Shown: positions 17,882 through 24,524 of the stretch, piece by piece | How positions within the stretch are numbered: position 1 is the stretch's first letter | Layout: each line of letters starts with the position of its first letter | Origin: Leucobacter tardus | GTDB lineage: Bacteria > Actinomycetota > Actinomycetes > Actinomycetales > Microbacteriaceae | Direction: 5' to 3' | NCBI RefSeq assembly: GCF_017583045.1 | Contig: NZ_JAGFBF010000005.1 | Coordinates: 1 to 64,000, forward strand | Length of the DNA stretch: 64,000 nt | Translations under genes and position numbers: made by a program | The notes under the pieces: model-generated | Told to the model about the DNA's origin: nothing | Database searches by the model: none | Seen by the model: only the letters and a program-made list of their open reading frames with translations

Positions 17882-19796
17882 AGCCCTTCGGCAGTTCGGT
17901 GCCCGGTTCCGGATCGACCCGGTCGAAGCTCAAGCGCCCGAGCAGGCGCTCCGGGATCGCCCCGAGGCCCTTGATCTTCGGCTCGAAACCGGCGTCGCGC
18001 AGAATCTTCATGGCGTCCTCGACGTTGTCGGCATCGGAAACGTCCGGAACGGGGAAGCGCTCGGGTCCGAGCGAGATCTCGAGTCCCACGGCGTCCCCGG
18101 AGCGCACCGTCTCCGACTGCGGCAGGAGCCGAATCACCCCGCCCTCGTCGACCTCGTCCGAGTACGCCTCGCCGCGCGGTCCGTCCGCAGACAGTCCGGC
18201 GCTCGTGAGGGTGGCCGTCGCGTCATCGACGCTCATCCCGCCGACGTTCGGCAGCGGACCCGCCGAGATCACGAGATCGACCACTCCCTGCTCGGCGTAG
18301 GCGTCGCCGAGACCTTCACCGTTCTCGTCGAGAGCGGCGAGTACGGTCCCCGCATCGGAGTCGTCGAAGCGCTCCTCGCTCACTTCTCCGACCGTGAAGC
18401 CAGCGTCGGCGATGGCCCGCTCGGCATCAGGTTCCGTCGACCCGACGAGCGTCGGTACCGGGAGCATCTCGGGCCCGGTGGACTGGCAGACGCGAACGGT
18501 CGATTCGCGGTCCACGCGCGCACCGGGCTCGGGATCGGTCGATACGGCAAGGCCGGCCGCCACATCCACACTGGAGCACTCGAAGAAATCCGGAGCGATG
18601 TGGAGGTCCGTGAAGGTCTGCTCGACCTCGGCGATCTCCTGACCGGACACATCGGGAATCGTCACGCGTGCGCCGGGCCCCTGCCCGAACCACCACGCGG
18701 TCGAGCCGATCGCGGCGGTCGCGACGAGAACGAGCAACGCTGCGAGTCTGCCCCGGCGCATGCGACGGTCGGCCGCGGTCCCCGCGGCGTCGATCGGGCC
18801 GGACGGATGCGGCCCGGGTGCGGGGGCGATGGATTCGCGGAGATCCGGCGCCGGTCGTGCGGCCGTCCCACCCCCGAGCACCGTCGTCGCAGCGGTGACT
18901 CCCGGCTCCTCGAACTCGTTGACCGGCAACACGCGCGTGGCGCCGAGCGGAGCGCCGTCGGGATCCCGAATGCGGTGCAGCTGGTCCAGGACGACACCGG
19001 CATCTCTCGGTCGCGTGTCCGGATCCCGCTGCGTCGTCCATCGCACGAGCTCGTCGAGCTCGGGCGTGGCCTCACTGGACTCGGTCGACGGTGCCGGCAC
19101 GTCGGAGTGCGCGTGCTGATAGGCGATCTGCATCGGCTGCTCGCCGCGGAACGGCTGCGCTCCGGTCAGCATCTCGAAGAGCATGATGCCGAACGCGTAG
19201 ACATCGCTGCGGGCATCGGCGATGCCGCGCGTGACGAGCTCGGGGGACAGATAGGCGATCGTGCCCAGGAGGGCCTGACCGGTCGTGGTGTTGGCGCCGG
19301 CGGCGCGCGCGAGTCCGAAGTCGCCGATCTTGATGCGGCCGTCATCGGCGAGCAGCACGTTCTCGGGTTTGAGGTCTCGGTGGACGATCCCCGCGCGATG
19401 CGCGGCAGCGAGTCCTGAGAGCGTCGCCTCGGCGATCTCGAGCGACTGGTCGCCCGTCAGCCGCTGCTGCTGCTTGAGGAGATCGCGCAGCGTGATCCCC
19501 GGCAGGTACTCCATGACCAGATACGGTCGCCCCGCGTCATGCCCCTGATCGAAGACATTGACGACGTTCGGATGCGAGAGTCGAGCCGCGCTGCGCGCCT
19601 CCTGCTCGAATCGACGGGTGAAATTCTCGTCGTCAGTCAGGTGATCGTGCATCATCTTCACCGCGACTCGACGTTCCAGCCGGAGGTCGCTCGCGAGGTA
19701 CACGACCGCCATCCCGCCGCGGGCGATGCGAGAACGCAGCACGTATCGCCCGTCGAGGGTCTGCCCGATCAACGGATCGGCGGGGGCGGAAGTCAC
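17856..19796 (-). CDS. Ser/Thr protein kinase with four PASTA domains (PknL-like)
   Basis: Membrane receptor kinase of 646 residues. Kinase domain at ~16-275: glycine loop ARGGMAVVY, ATP lysine 47, catalytic HRDLKPEN with Asp141, and GDFGLARA. One transmembrane helix (LAALLVLVATAAIGSTAWWF, ~350-370) follows, then four extracellular PASTA repeats (~380-646) of the type that bind peptidoglycan fragments or lipid II. Neighbours aroG, the Rv2175c-like gene and an isoprenyl synthase match the pknL region of M. tuberculosis. The GTG start has TAGACT 6 nt upstream and no Shine-Dalgarno, so the mRNA is probably leaderless. The PASTA domains tie it to cell-wall sensing; targets here are unknown. Confidence 0.93.
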   Translation of the reverse strand: MTSAPADPLIGQTLDGRYVLRSRIARGGMAVVYLASDLRLERRVAVKMMHDHLTDDENFTRRFEQEARSAARLSHPNVVNVFDQGHDAGRPYLVMEYLPGITLRDLLKQQQRLTGDQSLEIAEATLSGLAAAHRAGIVHRDLKPENVLLADDGRIKIGDFGLARAAGANTTTGQALLGTIAYLSPELVTRGIADARSDVYAFGIMLFEMLTGAQPFRGEQPMQIAYQHAHSDVPAPSTESSEATPELDELVRWTTQRDPDTRPRDAGVVLDQLHRIRDPDGAPLGATRVLPVNEFEEPGVTAATTVLGGGTAARPAPDLRESIAPAPGPHPSGPIDAAGTAADRRMRRGRLAALLVLVATAAIGSTAWWFGQGPGARVTIPDVSGQEIAEVEQTFTDLHIAPDFFECSSVDVAAGLAVSTDPEPGARVDRESTVRVCQSTGPEMLPVPTLVGSTEPDAERAIADAGFTVGEVSEERFDDSDAGTVLAALDENGEGLGDAYAEQGVVDLVISAGPLPNVGGMSVDDATATLTSAGLSADGPRGEAYSDEVDEGGVIRLLPQSETVRSGDAVGLEISLGPERFPVPDVSDADNVEDAMKILRDAGFEPKIKGLGAIPERLLGRLSFDRVDPEPGTELPKGSGVEIIIG

Positions 19797-19802
19797 GTGG
19801 AG

Positions 19803-19808
19803 AGTCTA
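19803..19808 (-). promoter_or_regulatory. -10 box TAGACT of the leaderless PASTA-kinase gene
   Basis: TAGACT on the minus strand, six bases (CTCCAC), then the GTG start. TGGACT 16 bp upstream is a possible -35. Confidence 0.6.
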
Positions 19809-19885
19809 CGGAAGGCCGGCTGCGAGTCCATGAGCGCACGCCGAAGCATGCCAAAGACGCGGCGGGGAGCGGGCGCGTCGCAGCG

Positions 19886-19910
19886 GGTTCGTGTTGCGGA
19901 GCAGCGAACC
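19886..19910. repeat. Inverted repeat GGTTCG-N13-CGAACC upstream of the Rv2175c-like gene
   Basis: Six-base arms at 19886-19891 and 19905-19910 in the 132-bp divergent region between the kinase gene and the DNA-binding protein gene. The symmetric layout suits a dimeric repressor site, but this is not shown. Confidence 0.4.
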
Positions 19911-19928
19911 GGCTGGCAAAGTGGGAGC

Positions 19929-20273
19929 GTGGTAGACGCATCCCCGTTCAGCGGCGAGTTTCTGGCGATTCCCGACCTCGTCGAGCTGTTCGATATTTCA
20001 CCTGGCAAAGTCCGTCGACTCATTGAGGAACGGCATCTCGCCGCGGTCCGCATCGATGGCGTGCTGCGCGTACCCGCGGAGTTCGTTCGCGATGCGCAGC
20101 CGCTTCCCGCGCTCCGGGGAACGCTGATCCTGCTCGCCGACGCCGGCTACTCCGAGGAGGAGCAGGTCGCATGGCTGCTGTCGGACAACGATGAGCTCCG
20201 CGCACGGCCGATCGACGTGCTGCTCTCGGGGAACAAGAGCGCCGTTCGTCGCGCCGCTCAGTCCCTGTTCTGA
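19929..20273 (+). CDS. Rv2175c-like winged-helix DNA-binding protein
   Basis: 114-residue protein with an N-terminal helix-turn-helix of excisionase/MerR-like form (LVELFDISPGKVRRLIEE followed by RVPAEFV) and a C-terminal helical domain ending DVLLSGNKSAVRRAAQSLF. M. tuberculosis Rv2175c, with the same layout, binds DNA and is a substrate of the neighbouring kinase PknL; the gene pair is conserved here in divergent orientation. GTG start with GGGAGC directly before it and CAAAGT 6 nt upstream, so it may be read with no or almost no leader. Any phosphorylation of this protein is inferred. Confidence 0.85.
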   Translation: MVDASPFSGEFLAIPDLVELFDISPGKVRRLIEERHLAAVRIDGVLRVPAEFVRDAQPLPALRGTLILLADAGYSEEEQVAWLLSDNDELRARPIDVLLSGNKSAVRRAAQSLF

Positions 20274-20304
20274 GCGAACCCGCGGGCGGGCGCGCCGTCA
20301 GAAC
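20267..20304. terminator. Possible bidirectional terminator hairpin
   Basis: Arms GTTCTGA (20267-20273) and TCAGAAC (20298-20304) hold the stop codons of both convergent genes, with a GC-rich 24-nt centre. There is no T-tract, so terminator function is uncertain. Confidence 0.35.
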
Positions 20305-21413
20305 GACCGACGAGCTGCTCGCTCGGCAAGTGCCACGAGATCGGCCACGGCGTCCTTCGCGAGCGGGGCCTCGGTGATCCCCTTGGTCGCCAGTTCGACG
20401 TTCCTGCCGATCATCTGCTCGACCTGATCGACGGCACCGCTCTCGCGAATCGTCTGCTGCAGCAGCGTGATGCTCTCCGCTTCGAGATCGGCTCTCCCGT
20501 GGAGGTCATCGAAGACGGAGCGCTGGCTGCCGGGAAGCTCCTGCCGCGACAGTGCCACGAGAATCGTGCGCTTGCCCTCGGTGAGATCGTCCCCGGTCGG
20601 CTTGCCCGTGATCGCCTCGTCTCCGAAGACGCCGAGCAGGTCGTCGCGCAACTGGAACGCGACGCCCACCGGGAGGCCGAACTCCGCGAGCGCTGACTCC
20701 TGGTCGGGGCTGGCCCCGGCGAGCGCGGCCCCGATGAGCAGCGGGGCTTCGACGCTGTACTTCGCCGATTTGTAGACGAGCAGACGCGTCGAACGTTCGA
20801 GCTGCTCCTCGTGCGGAGCGAACTCTGCCTGCTGCTCCTCGAGCACATCGAGGTACTGCCCGACCGCGACTTCCGTGCGCATGCGGTTGAAGTGCGCGCG
20901 CGTCGCACGCGCGGCCGCGCGGTCCTCCAGCGCATCGCACGAAGACTGCAGCAGCTCGTCCGCCCACGATTGCAGCAGGTCGCCGAGCAGGATCGCGCCG
21001 GCCGTGCCGAAGTGCTCTGGGGTGCCGCGCCAGCCGGCGTCCCGATGGATCCTCGTGAAGACCCGGTGAGTGGCGGGGCCGCCGCGTCGCGTCTCCGACC
21101 GGTCGACGATGTCGTCGTGAATCAGTGCCGCCGCGTGGAAGAATTCCAGCGCCACAGCGACGTCGAGCAGTCGTGACGCCGGATCACTCGCGTCGATCGG
21201 CACCTGCTCACCGAATTGGAGCGGCCGGACCGACCGGTACCCGAGCACCGCGAACAGCGCTCGCAATCGCTTCCCGCCGGTGAGGAAGCGCGTCGCTTCA
21301 TCGATCAGTGGGAGGGCGTCCGGGCCGAGCGGGTCGATGGCGGAACGATGCTCCGCCAGTCGCTCGGCGATTCGCCCCTGAATAAGCCCTGCGAGTCGCG
21401 TCGTTTCCTGCAC
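20298..21413 (-). CDS. Polyprenyl (isoprenyl) diphosphate synthase
   Basis: Trans-prenyltransferase making linear isoprenyl diphosphates from IPP and an allylic primer; 371 residues. It has GGKRLR, the first Asp-rich motif DDIVD, and the second region RDDLLGVFGDE, in which the last Asp of DDxxD is replaced by Gly, common in short/medium-chain actinobacterial enzymes. The product may be farnesyl or geranylgeranyl diphosphate and cannot be decided from motifs. The place next to the Rv2175c-like gene parallels idsA2 (Rv2173). GTG start with TAAGCT 6 nt upstream indicates a leaderless mRNA. Confidence 0.9.
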   Translation of the reverse strand: MQETTRLAGLIQGRIAERLAEHRSAIDPLGPDALPLIDEATRFLTGGKRLRALFAVLGYRSVRPLQFGEQVPIDASDPASRLLDVAVALEFFHAAALIHDDIVDRSETRRGGPATHRVFTRIHRDAGWRGTPEHFGTAGAILLGDLLQSWADELLQSSCDALEDRAAARATRAHFNRMRTEVAVGQYLDVLEEQQAEFAPHEEQLERSTRLLVYKSAKYSVEAPLLIGAALAGASPDQESALAEFGLPVGVAFQLRDDLLGVFGDEAITGKPTGDDLTEGKRTILVALSRQELPGSQRSVFDDLHGRADLEAESITLLQQTIRESGAVDQVEQMIGRNVELATKGITEAPLAKDAVADLVALAERAARRSF

Positions 21414-21419
21414 GCAACT

Positions 21420-21425
21420 AGCTTA
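21420..21425 (-). promoter_or_regulatory. -10 box TAAGCT of the leaderless polyprenyl synthase gene
   Basis: TAAGCT on the minus strand, six bases, then GTG. The same hexamer sits 17 bp before the divergent TAGAAT box of the DUF3040 gene, so the two promoters overlap. Confidence 0.6.
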
Positions 21426-21442
21426 GCGGCGCAGTGTCGCCG

Positions 21443-21448
21443 TAGAAT
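21443..21448 (+). promoter_or_regulatory. -10 box TAGAAT of the DUF3040 gene
   Basis: TAGAAT lies 38 bp before the ATG. The resulting short leader contains a strong GAGGAGGTC Shine-Dalgarno, in contrast to the leaderless gene on the other side. Confidence 0.55.
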
Positions 21449-21486
21449 GGAATCATTCACGAGTCGGTTCCATCGAGGAGGTCGCC

Positions 21487-21873
21487 ATGGCACTGTCTGA
21501 GAACGAGCAGCGTCTTCTCGAAGAGATGGAGCGGAGCTTCTACCAGAGCGAGTCCGACGTCGTGCAGACGTCGACCGTGACGCGCGGGTCGATCAGCTAC
21601 CGCTTCCTGGTCATCGGGATCGTGGTCGTGCTCGCCGGGCTCGGCGTGCTGGTCGCCGCGGTCGCGACGCAGCTGCCCTGGCTCGGCGTGATCGGTTTCG
21701 GCGTGATGCTCGCAGGCGTGGTGCTGATGTTCCGCCGCGATTCCTCGCCTGCGGCCCCGGAAGAGGTCAGGCGGAGTCGGCCGCAACCCTCCGGAGGGTC
21801 TCCCACCGCGAAGGAAAGCATGAACGATCGCATGCAGCGCCGATGGGATCAGCGCATGGGAGGCGAGCGCTAA
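21487..21873 (+). CDS. DUF3040 membrane protein
   Basis: 128-residue protein of the actinobacterial DUF3040 family: an N-terminal MALSENEQRLLEEME helix, two transmembrane segments (residues ~40-82) and a charged C-terminal tail. Function is unknown; the family sits upstream of mraZ in many actinobacteria (Rv2169c position). Well-placed Shine-Dalgarno GGAGGTC before the ATG. Followed at once by a strong intrinsic terminator, so it is not co-transcribed with the dcw cluster. Confidence 0.88.
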   Translation: MALSENEQRLLEEMERSFYQSESDVVQTSTVTRGSISYRFLVIGIVVVLAGLGVLVAAVATQLPWLGVIGFGVMLAGVVLMFRRDSSPAAPEEVRRSRPQPSGGSPTAKESMNDRMQRRWDQRMGGER

Positions 21874-21889
21874 GCCTCGCTCGGGTTCA

Positions 21890-21919
21890 GGGTCGTGACT
21901 TCGGTCACGACCCTTTTTT
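21890..21919 (+). terminator. Intrinsic terminator with TTCG tetraloop
   Basis: Perfect 10-bp stem GGGTCGTGAC / GTCACGACCC closed by a TTCG tetraloop and followed by six T. This is the clearest intrinsic terminator in the window and isolates the dcw cluster from upstream transcription. Confidence 0.95.
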
Positions 21920-21975
21920 CGTGTCTCGGCCCTGTTCGTGTCGCGGCGCTCATAGCGGGGTCCACCCGCGGTGCC

Positions 21976-21991
21976 CTCCACATCGCTCCAC
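21976..21991 (-). promoter_or_regulatory. Reverse-oriented MraZ-type box pair 1
   Basis: On the minus strand two GTGGAG hexamers are separated by 4 nt (CGAT), so they repeat at exactly 10 bp. This is the geometry of MraZ operators but in the opposite orientation to mraZ and about 490 bp upstream of it. Confidence 0.45.
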
Positions 21992-21998
21992 CTGTGCC

Positions 21999-22027
21999 GC
22001 CGGCGCCGGACTCCGTCCGGCGCCGGC
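21999..22027. repeat. 13-bp perfect GC-rich hairpin
   Basis: Arms 21999-22011 (GCCGGCGCCGGAC) and 22015-22027 (its exact complement) around a 3-nt TCC loop. No T-run follows. It could act as a backup terminator or a cruciform, or block read-through. Confidence 0.6.
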
Positions 22028-22095
22028 CCGCGCCTTCCGGGTGCCCCGCCCCGGACTCCACCCATCCACCCCCCACCCCCGCGACGGTGCATCAC

Positions 22096-22152
22096 CGAGA
22101 TTTCCCGCAATCTCGCTTCACGGGGTGTGAAAGGCGACTTTGCGCAATCTCG
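22096..22152. repeat. 57-nt inverted-repeat element, copy A
   Basis: CGAGATT (22096-22102) and AATCTCG (22146-22152) flank a 43-nt interior that contains a central TTCAC / GTGAA hairpin (22117-22131) and a further AATCTCG (22109-22115). The same outer arms, the same interior length and a central hairpin occur at 42896-42952. The right arm can alternatively pair as TGCGCAATC with GATTGCGCA (22163-22171). Confidence 0.6.
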
Positions 22153-22193
22153 ACGACGGGTGGATTGCGCAGGGCGCGGGCGCCGCGGGCGCC

Positions 22194-22247
22194 GCGGGAC
22201 AGGCGAGTGGAGGCGGGAGTCGCGGGACAGGCGGGTGGAGGCGGGAG
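22194..22247. repeat. 26-bp direct repeat, two copies, 28-bp period
   Basis: Copies at 22194-22219 and 22222-22247 differ at one base. Each contains GTGGAG. Partly preceded by tandem GCGGGCGCC 9-mers (22176-22197). Looks like slippage-type tandem duplication in GC-rich DNA. Confidence 0.75.
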
Positions 22248-22302
22248 AAGCGGCTAGAGGTGGGGGCGTGGCGCGCGGTCGCCGCGTGGCCGGCTCGCGC
22301 GA

Positions 22303-22318
22303 CTCCACTTCGCTCCAC
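22303..22318 (-). promoter_or_regulatory. Reverse-oriented MraZ-type box pair 2
   Basis: Two GTGGAG hexamers on the minus strand separated by 4 nt (CGAA); 15 of 16 bases match pair 1. About 150 bp upstream of mraZ. Confidence 0.45.
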
Positions 22319-22410
22319 CGCACATCTTCCGCGTGATTCCGCGGGCCGAGGAGCCCGATCGCGCGTGTTCGGGAGACGAGTGGAGAATTTTTTCCACCTG
22401 GGTGGGTGAT

Positions 22411-22436
22411 GTGGAGGAAAGTGGAGTAAAGTGGCG
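22411..22436 (+). promoter_or_regulatory. MraZ operator and mraZ promoter
   Basis: GTGGAG at 22411 and 22421 and GTGGCG at 22431 form three boxes with 10-bp period, the arrangement recognised by MraZ in characterised systems. The -10-like TAAAGT (22427-22432) overlaps the second linker and third box, so binding would block the promoter and allow autoregulation of mraZ and the dcw cluster. A further GTGGAG at 22380 and GTGGGT at 22402 may extend the site. Confidence 0.7.
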
Positions 22437-22467
22437 TCATTGGTCCGACGCGTGGGGGAGGTGATCC

Positions 22468-22899
22468 GTGTTCCTCGGCACCTTCACACCCAAGCTCGAC
22501 GACAAGGGCCGCCTGATCCTGCCCGCGAAGTTCCGCGACGAGCTCGCGGAGGGACTGGTCATCACCCGAGGTCAGGAACGCTGCCTCTACGTCTTCAGCG
22601 AGCACGAGTTCTCCGAGATGCACGATCGCATCCGGCAGGCACCGATCACCTCGAAACAGGGTCGTGATTACCTGCGCGTGTTCCTCTCCGGAGCGCACGC
22701 CGAGACACCGGATAAGCAGAGCCGGGTCACCATTCCTTCGGCGCTGCGCGAGTACGCCGGCCTCGGCCGGGAGCTCGCCGTCATCGGGGCGGGCACGCGC
22801 GCCGAGATCTGGGACGCCGAAGCCTGGCAGGAGTATCTGACCGAGCAGGAGAGCGCCTTCTCAGCAGTCGAGGAGGAGGTGATTCCGGGCATGTTCTAG
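22468..22899 (+). CDS. mraZ: Division/cell wall cluster transcriptional regulator MraZ
   Basis: 143-residue protein made of two AbrB-like (SpoVT-AbrB) halves, each with a DxKxR-type motif: [15 protein letters not shown] near the start and [15 protein letters not shown] in the second half. MraZ binds tandem GTGGxx repeats as a ring-shaped oligomer and controls the dcw promoter, and suitable boxes lie just upstream. GTG start after GGGGAGGTG. First gene of the dcw cluster, 12 bp before rsmH. Confidence 0.96.
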   Translation: MFLGTFTPKLDDKGRLILPAKFRDELAEGLVITRGQERCLYVFSEHEFSEMHDRIRQAPITSKQGRDYLRVFLSGAHAETPDKQSRVTIPSALREYAGLGRELAVIGAGTRAEIWDAEAWQEYLTEQESAFSAVEEEVIPGMF

Positions 22900-22911
22900 C
22901 CCGGAGATGTC

Positions 22912-23880
22912 ATGAGCGAAGACACCAGAGACCCCGGAAGCCTACACACCCCGGTGCTGCTCGACCGCTGCATCGAACTGCTTGCGCCCGCCCTTGAGCG
23001 ACCGGGCGCACTGGTCGTCGATGCGACACTCGGCATGGGCGGCCATTCCGAGCGCCTGCTCGAGACGTTCCCCGAAGCGACGCTCATCGGTCTCGACCGC
23101 GATCCCGAGGCGCTCGACATCGCCGGCAGACGCCTGCGTCGGTTCGGGGACCGCGCTGTCCTGGTGCACGCCGTGTACGACGAGCTCGCCGAGGTGGTCG
23201 ACGAACGCGGGTTCTCGGCGATCGACGGTGCACTGTTCGATCTGGGGGTGTCCTCCCTGCAGCTCGACGAGGCCGAGCGCGGCTTCGCGTATGCGCAGGA
23301 CGCACCGCTCGACATGCGGATGGACCAGAGCGCCGGTGAAACGGCGGCAGCGGTCATCGCCACCGCGCCGGAAGGACGTCTGCGGGCGATCTTCGAGCGC
23401 TTCGGTGAGGAGCCGCTCGCCGGCCGATACGCGCGCGCGATCATCGCCGCACGCCAGGAGGCGCCGATCGAGCGCAGCGGACAACTGGTCGAGGTGCTCC
23501 AGCAGGCGACGCCTGCTGCGGTCCGTGATCAGCGTCACCCGGCGAAGCGAGTGTTCCAGGCCCTCAGGGTCGAGGTGAACGCCGAGCTCACGGTGCTCGA
23601 GCGTGCGATTCCTGCAGCACTCGACGCGCTGAGGGTGGGGGGACGTCTCGTGGCGATGTCGTACCAGTCGCTCGAGGATCGCATCGTGAAGCGTGCGCTG
23701 GCGACCCGGAGCCGCTCGACCGCCCCGGCCGGACTTCCGGTCGAGCTGCCTGAGCACAAACCCGAGCTTCGACTGCTGACCAGGGGTGCCGAGCAGGCAT
23801 CGGCGGCGGAGCGCGAGACCAATCCGCGGGCGATTCCGGTTCGCCTGCGTGCCGCAGAACGCATCAGGGAGACATCGTGA
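22912..23880 (+). CDS. rsmH: 16S rRNA (cytosine(1402)-N(4))-methyltransferase
   Basis: SAM-dependent methyltransferase (MraW) modifying C1402 in the decoding centre of 16S rRNA. 322 residues with HTPVLLDR at the N-terminus, the SAM motif [30 protein letters not shown] and FQALRVEVN, all diagnostic. ATG with weak CGGAGAT ribosome site. Overlaps the FtsL-like gene by 4 bp. Confidence 0.96.
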   Translation: MSEDTRDPGSLHTPVLLDRCIELLAPALERPGALVVDATLGMGGHSERLLETFPEATLIGLDRDPEALDIAGRRLRRFGDRAVLVHAVYDELAEVVDERGFSAIDGALFDLGVSSLQLDEAERGFAYAQDAPLDMRMDQSAGETAAAVIATAPEGRLRAIFERFGEEPLAGRYARAIIAARQEAPIERSGQLVEVLQQATPAAVRDQRHPAKRVFQALRVEVNAELTVLERAIPAALDALRVGGRLVAMSYQSLEDRIVKRALATRSRSTAPAGLPVELPEHKPELRLLTRGAEQASAAERETNPRAIPVRLRAAERIRETS

Positions 23881-24473
23881 CGAGCACTGTTCCCTGGAAC
23901 CGTGGAACGCTGCGCGACGCCGCGGCATCACCTGCGCCGCAGACGCCGCGCGAACGCCATCTCTCGCTCGCGGGAGCGCCAGCGAAACGGCCGCGCCGCG
24001 CCGCGTTGAGTCCGTTGATCGGTGCGCTCACCGCGGTGGGCGTGGTGCTCACGATTCTGGGCGTTCAGCTCGGCTTGAGCATCATGGTGTCGCAGGGCGC
24101 GTACGAGACGCGGGCACTCGAGATCGAGCAGCGCGACCTCATGCGCGTCGAGCGCGTGCTGCAGCAGAACGTGGAGAAGCTGTCCTCGCCGCAGAACCTC
24201 GCGGAGAACGCCGCGGCGCTCGGGATGGTCCAGAACTCGCATCCGGCATCCCTGCGGCTGAGCGACGGCGCCGTCCTCGGCGATCTCGAGTCTCCGACCA
24301 CGGAAGCGGCGGACAACCTGATCCCGAACGCCACGCTGGAGAACATGCCGGTCGTCGACGCCGATGGTCTGCTCGTGGACCGAGGTTCAGGACAGGCCGG
24401 TGGGGCTGCGGCCGCATCGCAGGAGCCGCCGGTACCTTGGGAGGGGAAACTGCCGGCACCGTCCACCCGCTGA
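23877..24473 (+). CDS. FtsL-like cell division protein
   Basis: 198-residue bitopic membrane protein in the ftsL position of the dcw cluster. A basic cytoplasmic N-terminus (~45 residues) is followed by one transmembrane helix (~46-72), a periplasmic-side helix with coiled-coil character ([21 protein letters not shown]) and [15 protein letters not shown], similar to FtsL/DivIC ends. About 80 further residues rich in Pro, Gly and Ala follow. FtsL proteins diverge fast, so assignment rests on topology and context. GTG start overlapping the rsmH stop. Confidence 0.8.
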   Translation: MTSTVPWNRGTLRDAAASPAPQTPRERHLSLAGAPAKRPRRAALSPLIGALTAVGVVLTILGVQLGLSIMVSQGAYETRALEIEQRDLMRVERVLQQNVEKLSSPQNLAENAAALGMVQNSHPASLRLSDGAVLGDLESPTTEAADNLIPNATLENMPVVDADGLLVDRGSGQAGGAAAASQEPPVPWEGKLPAPSTR

Positions 24474-24524
24474 GCGGATACGAACGAACGAACGAGGAGC
24501 GCACCCAGTGATGAGGTACGAATA

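Larger units (their letters stand above)
21920..22467. other. 548-bp non-coding region upstream of mraZ
   Basis: No convincing gene: all open frames are short, lack ribosome sites and have low-complexity translations. The region instead holds, in order, a reverse-oriented GTGGAG pair (21976-21991), a 13-bp GC hairpin (21999-22027), a 57-nt inverted-repeat element (22096-22152) with a further 9-bp stem (22141-22171), tandem 9-mers GCGGGCGCC (22176-22197), a 26-bp direct repeat (22194-22219 and 22222-22247), a second reverse GTGGAG pair (22303-22318) and the mraZ promoter with three forward boxes (22411-22436). It is unusually long for a start-of-dcw spacer. Confidence 0.8.

Noticed and set aside
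22194-22247. Possible CRISPR-like repeat
   Set aside because: Only two copies, separated by 2 bp rather than a spacer, and no cas genes; it is a tandem duplication.
21971-22409. Overlapping short open frames in the region before mraZ
   Set aside because: Low-complexity Arg/Pro/Gly/Ala translations, no ribosome sites, and the DNA is full of repeats and hairpins.
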